Counted from the first letter of the stretch, positions 1 through 8,389 are shown. The stretch: DNA of 64,000 nucleotides from Nocardioides sp. (GCA_020636915.1 JACJWV010000002.1:62001-126000), one strand, 5' to 3'. The notes: generated by a model from the letters alone, not told the origin. Numbers and translations are program-made.

Positions 1-202
1 CGAGCGCGGTGCGGGTCGGGTTGGCCGACCGGCTGTACTCGTAGCCGCCGCGCAGACCGCCGACGCCGTCCTGCTTGTAGGTGCTCGTCGCGTAGATGGG
101 CGGGATCACCGCGCCGGTCGCGAGGTCGGGCTCGTAGCCGGCGTGGATCGCACGCGTCTCGAAGCCCCCCTTGATCGAGTGGGCCTGGTCCTGGGTGCTC
201 AT
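1..202 (-). CDS. metB: Cystathionine gamma-synthase, N-terminal part (runs off the left edge)
   Basis: Only the first 67 codons are present, read leftwards from ATG at 202. The start of the protein contains FETRAIHAGYEPD, then TGAVIPPIYATSTYKQDG and YEYSRSANPTR. These are typical of PLP-dependent Cys/Met metabolism enzymes of the cystathionine gamma-synthase type; the Y-S-R segment contacts the PLP phosphate in that family. The enzyme joins an activated homoserine to cysteine in the cytoplasm. The catalytic lysine lies outside the window. Gamma-lyase or O-acetylhomoserine sulfhydrylase cannot be excluded from this fragment, but the YKQDGVG segment favours gamma-synthase. Cystathionine beta-synthase is encoded at 35.6-37.0 kb. 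Confidence 0.85.
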   Translation of the reverse strand, partial: MSTQDQAHSIKGGFETRAIHAGYEPDLATGAVIPPIYATSTYKQDGVGGLRGGYEYSRSANPTRTAL

Positions 203-212
203 GGAGCCGAGG

Positions 213-1658
213 TTAGTGGTCGCCCTCGCGGCCGGACTCGTGGACCTGGTGCGGGATGCCTGCCCAGGTGAGCACCCGGTCGGCCGTCGTCCCGGCGCCG
301 GCGACGATCTGCAGGGGCGCCTCGCCACGGGCACCGGTGCGGGCGGAGGAGATCGCCTCGACCGCCGCGCTGCACAGCGAGGTCACCGCGGCGAGGTCGA
401 CGGTCGCGGCCCGGGTCCCGGCGGCCGAGACCCGCCCGAGGACGAGCCGGAGCTCGTCCGCCGCAGACGGGCCGACCGCGCCACGGACCCCCACGTGACC
501 GTCCGACACGTCGAGCGCGAAGGGCGGCCCCGCCGCCGCTGCCCGACCCGACCGTCGCTCGCTGAGCACGGAGGTCGACCCGAAGGGGCGGTGCCGCAGG
601 CGGCACCGGGTCCCGCTCGCGCCGGTGTCGATCCGCAGGTCGTCGACGAACTCCCGCGACATGGGCAGGCCGCGGCCGCGACCGGCGACGGGCTCGGGTG
701 GCCGCCAACGACCGTTGTCGCGGAGGTCGAGCTCCACCACGCACGCGGTGGTCAGGCCGGCGGTGACGGTGATCTCGGTCCGGCGGTGGTCGGTGCCTGC
801 GGGGTATGCGTGCTCGACGGAGTTGGAGGCGAGCTCGGAGACCGCCTGCACGACGGCGGAGGAGTCGATCGGCTCCACGCCCGCGCGACGTAGCCAGGCC
901 GCCACCTCGTGGCGGACGACGCCGACGGTGTCGGGCAGGGCCGGGTAGCGCAGCTCCAGCGGCTCGAGCGGGGGACGGCGGCGCACGCCGAGCAGGACGG
1001 CGTCGTCGACGAGCCCCGGCGCGGTGGCCACGCGGTGGAGCAGCTGGGCGCACCACGCGTCGAGGTCACCCGCGGGCGGCGGGAGGGGGTCCCGGCCAGC
1101 GGGCAGCTGGAACCCGTCGGAGGCCACGAGCAGCACCTCGTCGTCACGGAGGACGCCGGCGCCGCTGACGTAGGTGGTCGTGCAGCCCAGCCGCCCGTCG
1201 CCGGTCGGGGCCTGCGGTGTCGTCGCGCCGGTGCGGTCCACCACGAACGGCGGCGGGTAGCCGGCGACGGCGTACCGGAACGCTCCGCTCGCCGGGCGCA
1301 CGACCGCGAGGCAGATGCTGGCGCCGGCGCACTCGGGCACCACCTCGGCGTACCGGGCGACTCGCGTGAGAACGCGGCCGGGGTCGGCGTCCTCGGAGAC
1401 CGCGAGCAGGACCGCCGAGCGCAGCTGACCGGCTGCGGCCAGGGCGGACGCGCCGTTCCCGACCACGTCGCCGGCGACCAGCGCCAGCGCCCCGTCGTCG
1501 ACCGGCAGCGTGTCGAACCAGTCGCCGCCGGCGGCGGCGTCCTCCTGCACGACGGCGCTCGCCGCCACGTCGAGCCCCGGGTGCACCGGTACGCCGAGGG
1601 GCAGCATCGCGACGTGCAGGGGCTCGGTGGTCCGGGACTGTCCGGGTCGCGGTTGCAC
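213..1658 (-). CDS. SpoIIE-type PP2C phosphatase with HATPase and STAS domains
   Basis: About 481 residues. Order: a SpoIIE/PP2C phosphatase domain (metal-binding GGDWFD, VAGDVVGNG and a late DDAVLLGVR motif), a GHKL anti-sigma-type ATPase domain (N box ELASNSVEHAY, DNGRW, glycine box GRGRGLPM), and a C-terminal STAS-like domain. The protein thus carries phosphatase, kinase and antagonist modules of a partner-switching stress pathway in one chain. I chose GTG at 1658 because GGAAGG lies about 8 nt upstream; the open frame continues further upstream without coding character. The STAS domain lacks the usual D-S-x-G phosphoserine site. Its target sigma factor is not visible here; other STAS and ANTAR genes follow nearby. 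Confidence 0.85.
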   Translation of the reverse strand: MQPRPGQSRTTEPLHVAMLPLGVPVHPGLDVAASAVVQEDAAAGGDWFDTLPVDDGALALVAGDVVGNGASALAAAGQLRSAVLLAVSEDADPGRVLTRVARYAEVVPECAGASICLAVVRPASGAFRYAVAGYPPPFVVDRTGATTPQAPTGDGRLGCTTTYVSGAGVLRDDEVLLVASDGFQLPAGRDPLPPPAGDLDAWCAQLLHRVATAPGLVDDAVLLGVRRRPPLEPLELRYPALPDTVGVVRHEVAAWLRRAGVEPIDSSAVVQAVSELASNSVEHAYPAGTDHRRTEITVTAGLTTACVVELDLRDNGRWRPPEPVAGRGRGLPMSREFVDDLRIDTGASGTRCRLRHRPFGSTSVLSERRSGRAAAAGPPFALDVSDGHVGVRGAVGPSAADELRLVLGRVSAAGTRAATVDLAAVTSLCSAAVEAISSARTGARGEAPLQIVAGAGTTADRVLTWAGIPHQVHESGREGDH

Positions 1659-1823
1659 CGGTGTCACCTTCCGTACGGGAGCGTCGGTCTCGTCGCTGCG
1701 GAGGTACCCGACGGGCCCGGATCGATTCGCCTGTCGGCACGTCCGCGGCCGGCCGGCTCGGGAACGCCTGGGCAGACACCGTTGTTGCACACTGTGCCCA
1801 CCCCTCCGATCGAAGGAGAGCCC

Positions 1824-2474
1824 GTGTTCCTCACCCGCAAGGCCCAGCTGGTCGCCCCCGAGCAGACCCTCCCCGGCCGCAGCGAGCGCCGCTTCGAGCT
1901 CGCCGACAAGCACGTCGTGCTCGGCACCCCCGTCGTGACCGACGAGGTCCCCGACGGCTACGAGGTCGCCCTCTTCGGGCTGGGCTGCTTCTGGGGCGCC
2001 GAGGAGATCTACTGGCAGGTCCCCGGGGTCTGGTCGACCTCGGTCGGTTACGCCGGTGGCACCACCCCGAACCCGTCCTACGAGGAGGTGTGCAGCGGCG
2101 CGACCAACCACACCGAGGCCGTGCGCATCGTCTTCGACCCCCGCCAGGTCTCGTACGCCGACCTGGTCAAGACCTTCTTCGAGGTGCACGACCCGACTCA
2201 GGGCTTCCGCCAGGGCAACGACGTCGGCACCCAGTACCGCTCGGCGATCTACTGGACCACCCCCGAGCAGGAGCAGGTCGCCCGCGAGCTGACCGCCGTC
2301 TACGGCGCGGAGCTGGAGCGGCGCCGGCTCGGCGCCATCACCACCGAGATCCGCCCGGCCTCCGACACACCGTACTTCTACGCCGAGGACCACCACCAGC
2401 AGTACCTCGCGAAGAACCCGTTCGGCTACCGCTGCCACGCCAACACCGGGGTGAAGTTCCCCGACATCTCGTAG
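1824..2474 (+). CDS. msrA: Peptide methionine-S-sulfoxide reductase MsrA
   Basis: 216 residues. Reduces the S-epimer of methionine sulfoxide in oxidised proteins, using thioredoxin. The catalytic motif GLGCFWGAEE is present near residue 55, followed by VGYAGG, HTEAVRIVFDP, DVGTQYRSAIY and the C-terminal YFYAEDHHQQYLAKNP block, so the domain is complete. The N-terminal 40 residues before the catalytic motif resemble the longer actinobacterial form. GTG at 1824 is preceded by AAGGAG at 1813-1818. The stop codon lies inside the left arm of a long palindrome (2470-2556). Divergent from the SpoIIE-type regulator. Confidence 0.95.
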   Translation: MFLTRKAQLVAPEQTLPGRSERRFELADKHVVLGTPVVTDEVPDGYEVALFGLGCFWGAEEIYWQVPGVWSTSVGYAGGTTPNPSYEEVCSGATNHTEAVRIVFDPRQVSYADLVKTFFEVHDPTQGFRQGNDVGTQYRSAIYWTTPEQEQVARELTAVYGAELERRRLGAITTEIRPASDTPYFYAEDHHQQYLAKNPFGYRCHANTGVKFPDIS

Positions 2475-2556
2475 ACCGACGGGCAGAACCCAGGAATCCG
2501 TTGGTCCTCCACGCTCACGCAGTCCCTGCCAGGTGACTTCTGCCCGTCGGTCTACG
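2470..2556. repeat. Long perfect inverted repeat downstream of msrA
   Basis: Two 19-nt arms (2470-2488 and 2538-2556) are exact reverse complements around a 49-nt loop. The left arm includes the msrA stop codon. No T-run follows, so a simple Rho-independent terminator is not obvious. It could act as a terminator-like RNA hairpin or be a palindromic repeat unit. Confidence 0.7.
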
Positions 2557-2663
2557 ACGGGCCAGCGGCGAGGAGGTCCCGATGGGTGTCGTACCCGGCG
2601 TCCGCCGTTCGTGGTACTGGTGAGGGCGGGCACCGGGCCCCGCCACCACCGCGAGGAGCGCAC

Positions 2664-3023
2664 ATGACCGAGTACCTCATCTACTTCAACCAGCAGTGGG
2701 TCGGCGACCACCCCGAGGAGTGGTACGGCACCCGGGCCCCGCTCGCCAAGGCGGTCGTCCTCGAGGCGGAGGCGGCGGGCGTCCTGGTGTACGCCGGCGG
2801 ACTGGAGGAGGAGGTCGAGGAGGCGTTCAGCGCCGACACCACCAGCGGGACCCTCGTCTTCACCGACGGGCCCTTCGTCGAGACCAAGGAGTACCTCGGC
2901 GGCCTCACGATCGTCGACGTGCCGGACGAGGAGCAGGCGCGGGTCTGGGCCGGCAAGATCGCCGAGGCGTGCGGCTGGCCCCAGGAGGTGCGGCGCTTCA
3001 AGCCGCGGTTCCACACCGCCTGA
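2664..3023 (+). CDS. YCII-related (DGPF) domain protein
   Basis: 119 residues with the YCII/DGPF fold: an N-terminal MTEYLIYFNQ strand, the signature FTDGPFVETKEYLGG in the second half, and a C-terminal EVRRFKPRF tail. Family members are small dimeric alpha-beta barrels; in actinomycetes some are encoded beside ECF sigma factors, but none is present here. Biochemical role unknown. ATG at 2664 has GAGGAG about 8 nt upstream. A single-gene unit between the msrA palindrome and the STAS gene. Confidence 0.8.
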   Translation: MTEYLIYFNQQWVGDHPEEWYGTRAPLAKAVVLEAEAAGVLVYAGGLEEEVEEAFSADTTSGTLVFTDGPFVETKEYLGGLTIVDVPDEEQARVWAGKIAEACGWPQEVRRFKPRFHTA

Positions 3024-3127
3024 CCGGCGCGCCCCGGCTTGTGGTGCGAAGAGGGGCGGCCTACGGTGGAGGAACGCGGCGCTTCTGAAGCGGGCGCCGT
3101 TCCCTCGGGACAGAACTGAGGTTCGCC

Positions 3128-3508
3128 ATGCGAACCAGCGTCCACGTCACCTCCTCCCCGCCCCGGGCACTCATCCGGCTCGCCGGCGACATCGACCTCC
3201 TCGTCCGCGACCGGCTGTGCGAGCTGCTCCTGCGGCTGCGGTCCGAAGGCTGCACCGACCTCGTGGTCGACCTCGACGACGTCACCTTCATCGACGCCCA
3301 CTCCCTCGGCATGCTCGACGAGGAGCGCCGGCGCCTCGAGGGGGCCGGTGGAGCACTCCGGGTCGTCGCCGCCTCCGACGCCTGCCTGCTGGTGGCCGAC
3401 CTGGCCGGCTACATGCGACTCCGGCCACCGGCGGGCGCCTCCGCACCACGGGGGCGTCGGCGCGTCATCCCCCGCCCTGCCGTGCGGTTCCCCGAGGCCC
3501 TGGCCTGA
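3128..3508 (+). CDS. STAS domain protein (anti-sigma factor antagonist-like)
   Basis: 126 residues. One STAS domain fills residues 1-100 (GDIDLLVRDRLCELL, then LVVDLDDVTFIDAHSLGML), with a basic tail rich in Arg and Pro. In SpoIIAA-type antagonists the loop reads D-S-S-G-L-G and the second Ser is phosphorylated by the anti-sigma kinase. Here it reads D-A-H-S-L-G, so His is in that position and a Ser is shifted by one. The protein may be constitutively active, be regulated differently, or use the shifted Ser. It follows the SpoIIE-type gene and precedes an ANTAR regulator, consistent with a stress-signalling neighbourhood. Confidence 0.75.
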   Translation: MRTSVHVTSSPPRALIRLAGDIDLLVRDRLCELLLRLRSEGCTDLVVDLDDVTFIDAHSLGMLDEERRRLEGAGGALRVVAASDACLLVADLAGYMRLRPPAGASAPRGRRRVIPRPAVRFPEALA

Positions 3509-3555
3509 CCCGCCCCGCTTGAAACGGGCGGCGCGCCCCTCGTAGATTCGACGGC

Positions 3556-4248
3556 GTGACGCAGCGGCCCACCCAGGCCGAGCGGATGGTGGACGCAGCC
3601 CGGGGCCTCCAGGGCGAGCCCGATCCGCAGGCCACCCTCGATCTCGCGGCGAGGCTCGCCGTGAGCAACGTCGTCGGCTGCGACGCAGCGGCGATCTCCG
3701 TCGTGCAGCGACACCGCGGCCTCCGCGTCGCGGCGTACACCGAGGACCTCGCGCTCGCCGGCGACACCCTGCAGCACGAGCTCGGCGAGGGGCCGTGCGT
3801 GTCGGCCGCCTGGGAGCCGCTGGTCAGTGCGCCCGACCTCGCCCAGGACCTGCGCTGGCCGGCGTGGTCGTCCCGGGTCGTCCACGACCTCGGCGCGCGC
3901 AGCGCGCTCTGCCTGCAGCTCTTCACCGACGCCGACACCCTCGGCGCCCTCAACCTCTACTCCCGGCGGGTCGGCGCCTTCGTCCGGGCCGACCGCGAGG
4001 AGAGCATCGCCCTGGCCGGGCACATCGCCGTCGCGCTGGCCTCCTCCCAGCGGTCCGACCAGCTGATCCAGGCCCTCGACACCCGCACCCTGATCGGGCA
4101 GGCCACCGGCCGGCTCATGGAGCGCTACGGGCTCGACCCGAGCGCCGCCTTCAACCTGCTCGCCCGCCTCAGCTCCCAGACCAACACCAAGCTGCGGGAC
4201 CTGGCCGTCGAGCTCGTCGAGACCGGTCACCTCGACGACCTCCCCTGA
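3556..4248 (+). CDS. GAF and ANTAR domain RNA-binding regulator
   Basis: 230 residues. A GAF sensory domain covers roughly residues 25-165 (LGEGPCVSAAW, GALNLYSRRVGAF). A C-terminal ANTAR domain follows (residues 172-225: DTRTLIGQATGRLMERYGL, then AFNLLARLSSQTNTKLRDLA). ANTAR domains bind paired RNA hairpins and act as antiterminators. The ligand of the GAF domain is unknown. GTG at 3556 has no clear ribosome-binding site, but TAGATT ends 7 nt upstream, so a leaderless transcript is likely. Confidence 0.85.
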   Translation: MTQRPTQAERMVDAARGLQGEPDPQATLDLAARLAVSNVVGCDAAAISVVQRHRGLRVAAYTEDLALAGDTLQHELGEGPCVSAAWEPLVSAPDLAQDLRWPAWSSRVVHDLGARSALCLQLFTDADTLGALNLYSRRVGAFVRADREESIALAGHIAVALASSQRSDQLIQALDTRTLIGQATGRLMERYGLDPSAAFNLLARLSSQTNTKLRDLAVELVETGHLDDLP

Positions 4249-4315
4249 CGCCCGCCGCGACCCTCCGACGCGAGACCGGACCGTCGCTGCTGGGGCCGCC
4301 CGTCACAATGGACCC

Positions 4316-5653
4316 ATGACCGAGGTGCCCCGCAACCGGGTGGCGCGGACGGCGAGGCTCGCCGCCCTGCCGCTGGGCTACGCCGGACGCACCGCGGTCG
4401 GGCTGGGCAAGCGCATCGGCGGCAAGCCGGCCGAGGCGGTGATGACCGAGATCCAGCAGCGCACCGCCGAGCAGCTCTTCCGCACGCTCGGTGAGCTCAA
4501 GGGCGGGGCGATGAAGGTCGGCCAGATGCTCTCGGTCCTGGAGTCCGCCTTCCCCGAGGAGATGGCCGGGCCCTATCGCGAGCACCTCACCAAGCTGCAG
4601 GACGCCGCTCCACCGATGCCGACGCAGACGGTCCGCGAGATCCTCGCCGGCGACCTGGGCGAGGACTGGCGCGAGCGACTGGTGTGGCTCGACGGCGGAC
4701 CGACCGCGGCCGCGTCGATCGGCCAGGTCCACCGCGGACGCTGGGTGGACGGCCGCGAGGTCGCGGTGAAGGTGCAGTACCCCGAGGCCGCCGACGCCCT
4801 GCTCGCCGACCTGCGCCAGCTCGCCCTGCTCGCCCGTACGGCGGCGCCGCTGGTGCCCGGCGTCGACCTCAAGCCGCTGGTCGCCGAGCTCCAGGCCCGG
4901 GCGGTCGACGAGCTCGACTACAGCCTCGAGGCCGAGGCGCAGCACGCCTTCGCCGAGGCGTTCCGTGACGACCCCGAGATCGTGGTGCCCGACGTGGTCG
5001 ACGTCGGCGAGACCGTGCTGGTCACCGAGTGGCTCGAGAGTCCCGCGTCCCTCGCCTCGGTCATCGCGGACGGCACGCAGGAGGAGCGCGACCACTACGG
5101 CGAGCTCTTCGTGCGGTTCCTCTTCTCCGGCCCGGCGCGCACCGGGATGCTCCACGCCGACCCGCACCCGGGCAACTACCGGGTCCTCCCGGCCGAGGAC
5201 GGCAGCCCGGGCCGGCTGGGGGTCCTCGACTTCGGCGCGGTCGCGCGGCTGCCCGAGCGCGGCCTGCCGGAGGCGATGGGGCGCCTGCTGCGCGTCGCCG
5301 CGCGGGAGGAGGAGGCCGAGCTGGTCGAGGGGCTGCGCCGCGAGGGGTTCATCAAGGAGCGGATCACCGTCGACAGCCGCCAGCTGCTCGACTACCTCGC
5401 CCCGTTCGTCGAGCCGACCAAGGTCGACCGCTTCCGCTTCAGCCGGGAGTGGATGCGCACCCAGTTCGCGCGCATCAACGACCCGCGCAACCCGGCGTAC
5501 ACGGTCGGCATGAAGCTCAACCTGCCACCGTCGTACCTCCTCATCCACCGCACCTGGCTCGCCGGCGTCGGCGTGCTGTGCCAGCTCGAGTGCGAGGCGC
5601 CGTTCCGCCAGATCCTCACCGAGAGCCTGCCCGGGTTCGCCGACCCCGCCTGA
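4316..5653 (+). CDS. ABC1/AarF/UbiB-family atypical kinase
   Basis: 445 residues with the hallmarks of ABC1 kinases: the KxGQ motif in KGGAMKVGQMLS (near residue 65), AAASIGQVHR, the lysine in VAVKVQYPEA, the catalytic HADPHPGNY and the metal-binding VLDFGAVARL. UbiB-like members support isoprenoid quinone or lipid metabolism in proteobacteria and mitochondria. The actinobacterial paralogues are uncharacterised, so the substrate here is not known. ATG at 4316 is preceded by CACAAT ending 6 nt upstream, a possible leaderless promoter. Complete and in single frame. Confidence 0.85.
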   Translation: MTEVPRNRVARTARLAALPLGYAGRTAVGLGKRIGGKPAEAVMTEIQQRTAEQLFRTLGELKGGAMKVGQMLSVLESAFPEEMAGPYREHLTKLQDAAPPMPTQTVREILAGDLGEDWRERLVWLDGGPTAAASIGQVHRGRWVDGREVAVKVQYPEAADALLADLRQLALLARTAAPLVPGVDLKPLVAELQARAVDELDYSLEAEAQHAFAEAFRDDPEIVVPDVVDVGETVLVTEWLESPASLASVIADGTQEERDHYGELFVRFLFSGPARTGMLHADPHPGNYRVLPAEDGSPGRLGVLDFGAVARLPERGLPEAMGRLLRVAAREEEAELVEGLRREGFIKERITVDSRQLLDYLAPFVEPTKVDRFRFSREWMRTQFARINDPRNPAYTVGMKLNLPPSYLLIHRTWLAGVGVLCQLECEAPFRQILTESLPGFADPA

Positions 5654-5714
5654 TCCCCGAGCGAGCCCGAACGGGCCATTGCCCGCTCGGGTGGCCCGGG
5701 CGCACGCTGATCGG

Positions 5715-6101
5715 ATGCCACTGACCGAGAGTGCGGTCGCGGTGATGCTCCCGACCGGGGACGCCACGCGCGCCCGAGAGTTCTACGAAAGCCGCCTCGG
5801 GCTCCCGTTCGACGGGACCAACGAGGCGTCCGGCGAGTCGATGTTCCGTCTCGCGGGCGGCAGCCAGCTGGTGCTCCGGCTGCTGCCGGACGTGACACCC
5901 TCCCCCCACACGGCGATGAGCTTCGAGGTGGCCGACATCCGGGCCGAGATCGACGCGCTGAAGTCGCAGGGCGTCGCGTTCGAGGACTACGACCAGCCCG
6001 GCTTCACGACCGTCGACCACGTCCTCGACGACGGCGGTGTGAAGGCGGCGTGGTTCCTCGACCCGGACGGCAACGTCCTCTGCCTGCACCAACGCGGCTA
6101 G
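5715..6101 (+). CDS. VOC (glyoxalase/bleomycin resistance) family protein
   Basis: 128 residues, one vicinal-oxygen-chelate domain: MLPTGDATRAREFYESRLGLP at the start (pairing-strand/helix signature) and KAAWFLDPDGNVLCLHQ at the end, where D-P-D-G-N is the classic final turn. Probably works as a dimer. The specific reaction cannot be read from sequence. The upstream frame is open to 5679, but ATG at 5715 best matches the family start. It converges with a DinB-type gene, leaving 18 nt between stops. Confidence 0.75.
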   Translation: MPLTESAVAVMLPTGDATRAREFYESRLGLPFDGTNEASGESMFRLAGGSQLVLRLLPDVTPSPHTAMSFEVADIRAEIDALKSQGVAFEDYDQPGFTTVDHVLDDGGVKAAWFLDPDGNVLCLHQRG

Positions 6102-6119
6102 GCGCTCGGGCCCTCGGGA

Positions 6120-6650
6120 TCACTCGCCGGTCTGGCCGTCGATCGACTCGCGGATCAGGTCGGCGTGGCCGTTGTGGCGCGCGTACTCCTCGATGAGGTG
6201 CAGCAGGATCCACCGCAGGCTGAACGGCTCGCCGGTGCGCCGGGACGGCTTCGCCGACAGGTCGTCGAGGCGCGCGCCGGCGATGACCGCGTCGGCGTCC
6301 GCGACCATCTCGTCGTAGAGCGACCAGAGCTGCTCGGGGGTGTCGTCCGTCGCGCTGTGCCAGTCCCAGTCCCAGTCGGCGTCCCAGTCGACCGAGCGCC
6401 ACGGCTCGCTCATCGGCTCGCCGAGGAAGACCTCGCGCAGCCAGCTGTTCTCCACCAGCGCGAGGTGCTTGACCATCCCGCCCAGCGTCATCTCCGAGGG
6501 CGGCAGCGTGGTGGCCAGCTGGGCCGCGTCGAGGCCGCCGGCCTTCCGGCGCAGGGTCTGGCGGTGGTAGTCCAGGTAGGCCACCAGCAGCGTCCGTTCG
6601 TCGCCCTGCGTCGGCGGGTCGGCGCGGTCGATCTCGGGCTGGTCGGTCAC
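6120..6650 (-). CDS. DinB / DUF664 family protein
   Basis: 176 residues, four-helix-bundle DinB-like fold: MTLGGMVKHLALVENSWL in the first half and LRWILLHLIEEYARHNGHAD at the end, which supplies the metal-binding His residues typical of DUF664. Members include thiol-dependent transferases, but most are uncharacterised. GTG at 6650 follows a strong GGAGGAAG site, and its first bases overlap the stop of the upstream double-VOC gene (GTGA), so the two are translationally coupled. Confidence 0.8.
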   Translation of the reverse strand: MTDQPEIDRADPPTQGDERTLLVAYLDYHRQTLRRKAGGLDAAQLATTLPPSEMTLGGMVKHLALVENSWLREVFLGEPMSEPWRSVDWDADWDWDWHSATDDTPEQLWSLYDEMVADADAVIAGARLDDLSAKPSRRTGEPFSLRWILLHLIEEYARHNGHADLIRESIDGQTGE

Positions 6651-7381
6651 GGCTTCCTCCGGGTGATGCAGTAGGTCGTGCCGACCGGGTCGGTCATCAC
6701 GGTCCAGTGCTCGTGCCGTCGCACCAGGGTGGCGCCGAGGGCCTCGTGGCGCGCCTGCTCGGCGGCCCGGTCGTCGCAGCACAGGTCCAGGTGCGCGCCC
6801 ACCGCGCCGGGCTCGTCGTCGAGGCGCTGCAGCAGCCAGCGCAGCGGCTGCTCGTCGGGCGGGTGCAGGCGGGCGAACTCCCGGGCCACCGACGGCTCGT
6901 GGTCCCAGCCGGTCAGCGTCCGCCAGAAGGCCACCTCCTCGTCGTACGACGACGGCGGGATGTCCAGGCAGACCTGATCGACCCGCGACCGGTTGCCGTC
7001 GGGCCAGGTGGCCGCCGCGGGGCGGCGCGAGGCCGGGTGGGTGACGAAGCAGAAGACGAAGCCGCCGGGCGAGCGGAGCACGACGTACCCGAGCTCGTGC
7101 CGCACGAGCACGTGGGCGCCGAGCTCGATGGCCGCCTCGGCGGCGTGGGTCGGGTTCTCCACGTGCAGGTCGAGGTGGACGCGCCCGTCGCCCACCCCGA
7201 GGGCCTGCACGCGCAGGTAGTCGTCACCGGCGGACGGCACCAGCGTCGCGAACTCGCCTGCCGGGCCGCGGCGCTCGGAGAGGCCGTAGCCGGTGACACC
7301 CCGCCAGAAGGCGACCCCGCGGTCGAAGCCGCCCGGGGCGAAGTCGAGGAACGCGCTGACCCAGAACGGGGAGGTCGTCAT
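6647..7381 (-). CDS. Tandem two-domain VOC family protein
   Basis: 244 residues with two VOC domains: residues 1-115 (WVSAFLDFAPGGFDRGVAFW ... LRSPGGFVFCFV) and 125-240 (VDQVCLDIPPSSYDEEVAFW ... VMTDPVGTTYCITRR). A fused pair forms one complete VOC module. Substrate unknown. ATG at 7381 overlaps the stop of the upstream PNPOx-type gene (ATGA), and the 3' end overlaps the DinB gene. The three genes 7692-6120 therefore form one tightly packed operon. Confidence 0.8.
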   Translation of the reverse strand: MTTSPFWVSAFLDFAPGGFDRGVAFWRGVTGYGLSERRGPAGEFATLVPSAGDDYLRVQALGVGDGRVHLDLHVENPTHAAEAAIELGAHVLVRHELGYVVLRSPGGFVFCFVTHPASRRPAAATWPDGNRSRVDQVCLDIPPSSYDEEVAFWRTLTGWDHEPSVAREFARLHPPDEQPLRWLLQRLDDEPGAVGAHLDLCCDDRAAEQARHEALGATLVRRHEHWTVMTDPVGTTYCITRRKP

Positions 7382-7692
7382 GCGACCGGCTTGTGCAGGA
7401 TCGCGCTCGTCGCGGTGACGCGCACGTCGTCGCCCTCGGCGGCCGCGGTGCCGTCGACCAGCAGGGTCATGCCGGGGCTCTCCACCGGCGGGAAGAGCAG
7501 GGTGACGCGCGGGTTGGCGCCGACGTTGCGGACCGATCCGGGACCAGGACCAGGCACGAGGAGCGTGCCGTCCTGCGCGACCGCACGCACGGAGACCGCC
7601 TTGACCAGGCCGTCGCGGGACGTCAGCAGGTAGCCGCGGTCGAACTCCGCGAGCCGGTCCGGGACGTCCGCGACGTCGACGACGACACTCAT
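7378..7692 (-). CDS. Pyridoxamine 5'-phosphate oxidase-like split-barrel protein
   Basis: 104 residues. It resembles the short actinobacterial flavin/F420-binding split-barrel proteins: FDRGYLLTSRDGLVKAVSVRA, then NPRVTLLFPPVESPGMTLLVDGTA. The cofactor cannot be told from sequence. First gene of a three-gene operon with the VOC and DinB genes. Its ATG at 7692 sits directly behind a GGGGACCCCG sequence that ends a repeated leader element (7693-7744), which may supply or replace the ribosome-binding site. Confidence 0.7.
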   Translation of the reverse strand: MSVVVDVADVPDRLAEFDRGYLLTSRDGLVKAVSVRAVAQDGTLLVPGPGPGSVRNVGANPRVTLLFPPVESPGMTLLVDGTAAAEGDDVRVTATSAILHKPVA

Positions 7693-7744
7693 GTCGGGGT
7701 CCCCGCGGAGGCGCGAGCGCAGCGAGCGGCTTCGTGGGGTGAGC
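7693..7744 (-). repeat. Repeated leader element, copy 1
   Basis: Read on the minus strand it starts CACCCCACGAA, passes through alternating CGC/CTCG palindromic sequence, and ends GGGGACCCCG just before the ATG at 7692. It fills exactly the gap between the stop of yigZ-like (7745) and the next start. A second copy with the same two ends lies at 45870-45936 in the same position relative to genes. Confidence 0.6.
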
Positions 7745-8389
7745 TCATGAGTCGAGGTTATCGACCCAACGCTCGCCCGCCACCCGGGTTTCGGCGCCGC
7801 CCGCGGTCAGCTCGGCGACCAGGGCCGCCAGCCGCTCCTCCTGGTCCGGGGGTACGCCCAGGCGCAGCGTCACGTGGGGGCCGTAGTCGCTGTCGAGCAC
7901 CGCGACGCCGCGGGAGCGCAGCTCGCTCTCGACCCGTCCGGCGTCGGCGTGGTCGAGGTCGAGCAGGTGCTCGTGGACGAGCGTGCGGCGCAGCGTCCCG
8001 CCGGCGCCGAGGGCGGCGCGCACGGCGTCGCCGTAGGCCCGGACGAGCCCGCCGGCGCCGAGCAGGGTGCCGCCGAACCAGCGGGTCACGACGGCGACCA
8101 CGTCGCTGACCCCCTCCCCGGCGTGGCCGCGGAGGACCTCGAGCATCGGCGCCCCCGCCGTACCGGCCGGCTCGCCGTCGTCGGAGGACCGTTCGACGGC
8201 GTCCGACCGGATCCGCATCGCCGAGCAGTGGTGCCGGGCGTCCCAGTGCTCCCGCCGCAGGCCCTCGACGACGGCCCGGGCGGCGGTCTCGTCCTCGACC
8301 CGACGCAGGGTGCAGAGGAACCGGGACCGCTTGACCTCGATCTCCGCCTCCGCGTCCCGCGCGAGGGTGAGGTAGGTGCTCAGCTCCAC
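7745..8389 (-). CDS. YigZ/IMPACT (UPF0029) family protein
   Basis: 214 residues. N-terminal UPF0029 domain with EIEVKRSRFLCTL, DARHHCSAMRI, SSDDGEPAGTAGAPML and VVTRWFGGTLLGAGGLVRAY, all conserved in YigZ/IMPACT. The C-terminal DUF1949-like ferredoxin fold is residues 140-205. Bacterial members are of uncertain function; eukaryotic IMPACT modulates Gcn2. GTG at 8389 overlaps the end of the TauE-type transporter gene by 10 nt, so the two are probably co-transcribed. Confidence 0.88.
   Translation of the reverse strand: MELSTYLTLARDAEAEIEVKRSRFLCTLRRVEDETAARAVVEGLRREHWDARHHCSAMRIRSDAVERSSDDGEPAGTAGAPMLEVLRGHAGEGVSDVVAVVTRWFGGTLLGAGGLVRAYGDAVRAALGAGGTLRRTLVHEHLLDLDHADAGRVESELRSRGVAVLDSDYGPHVTLRLGVPPDQEERLAALVAELTAGGAETRVAGERWVDNLDS

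Noticed and set aside
213..3014. 933-codon open frame on the minus strand covering msrA and the YCII gene
   Set aside because: Only the part downstream of 1658 has domains; the rest is antisense to msrA and the YCII gene with typical shadow composition.
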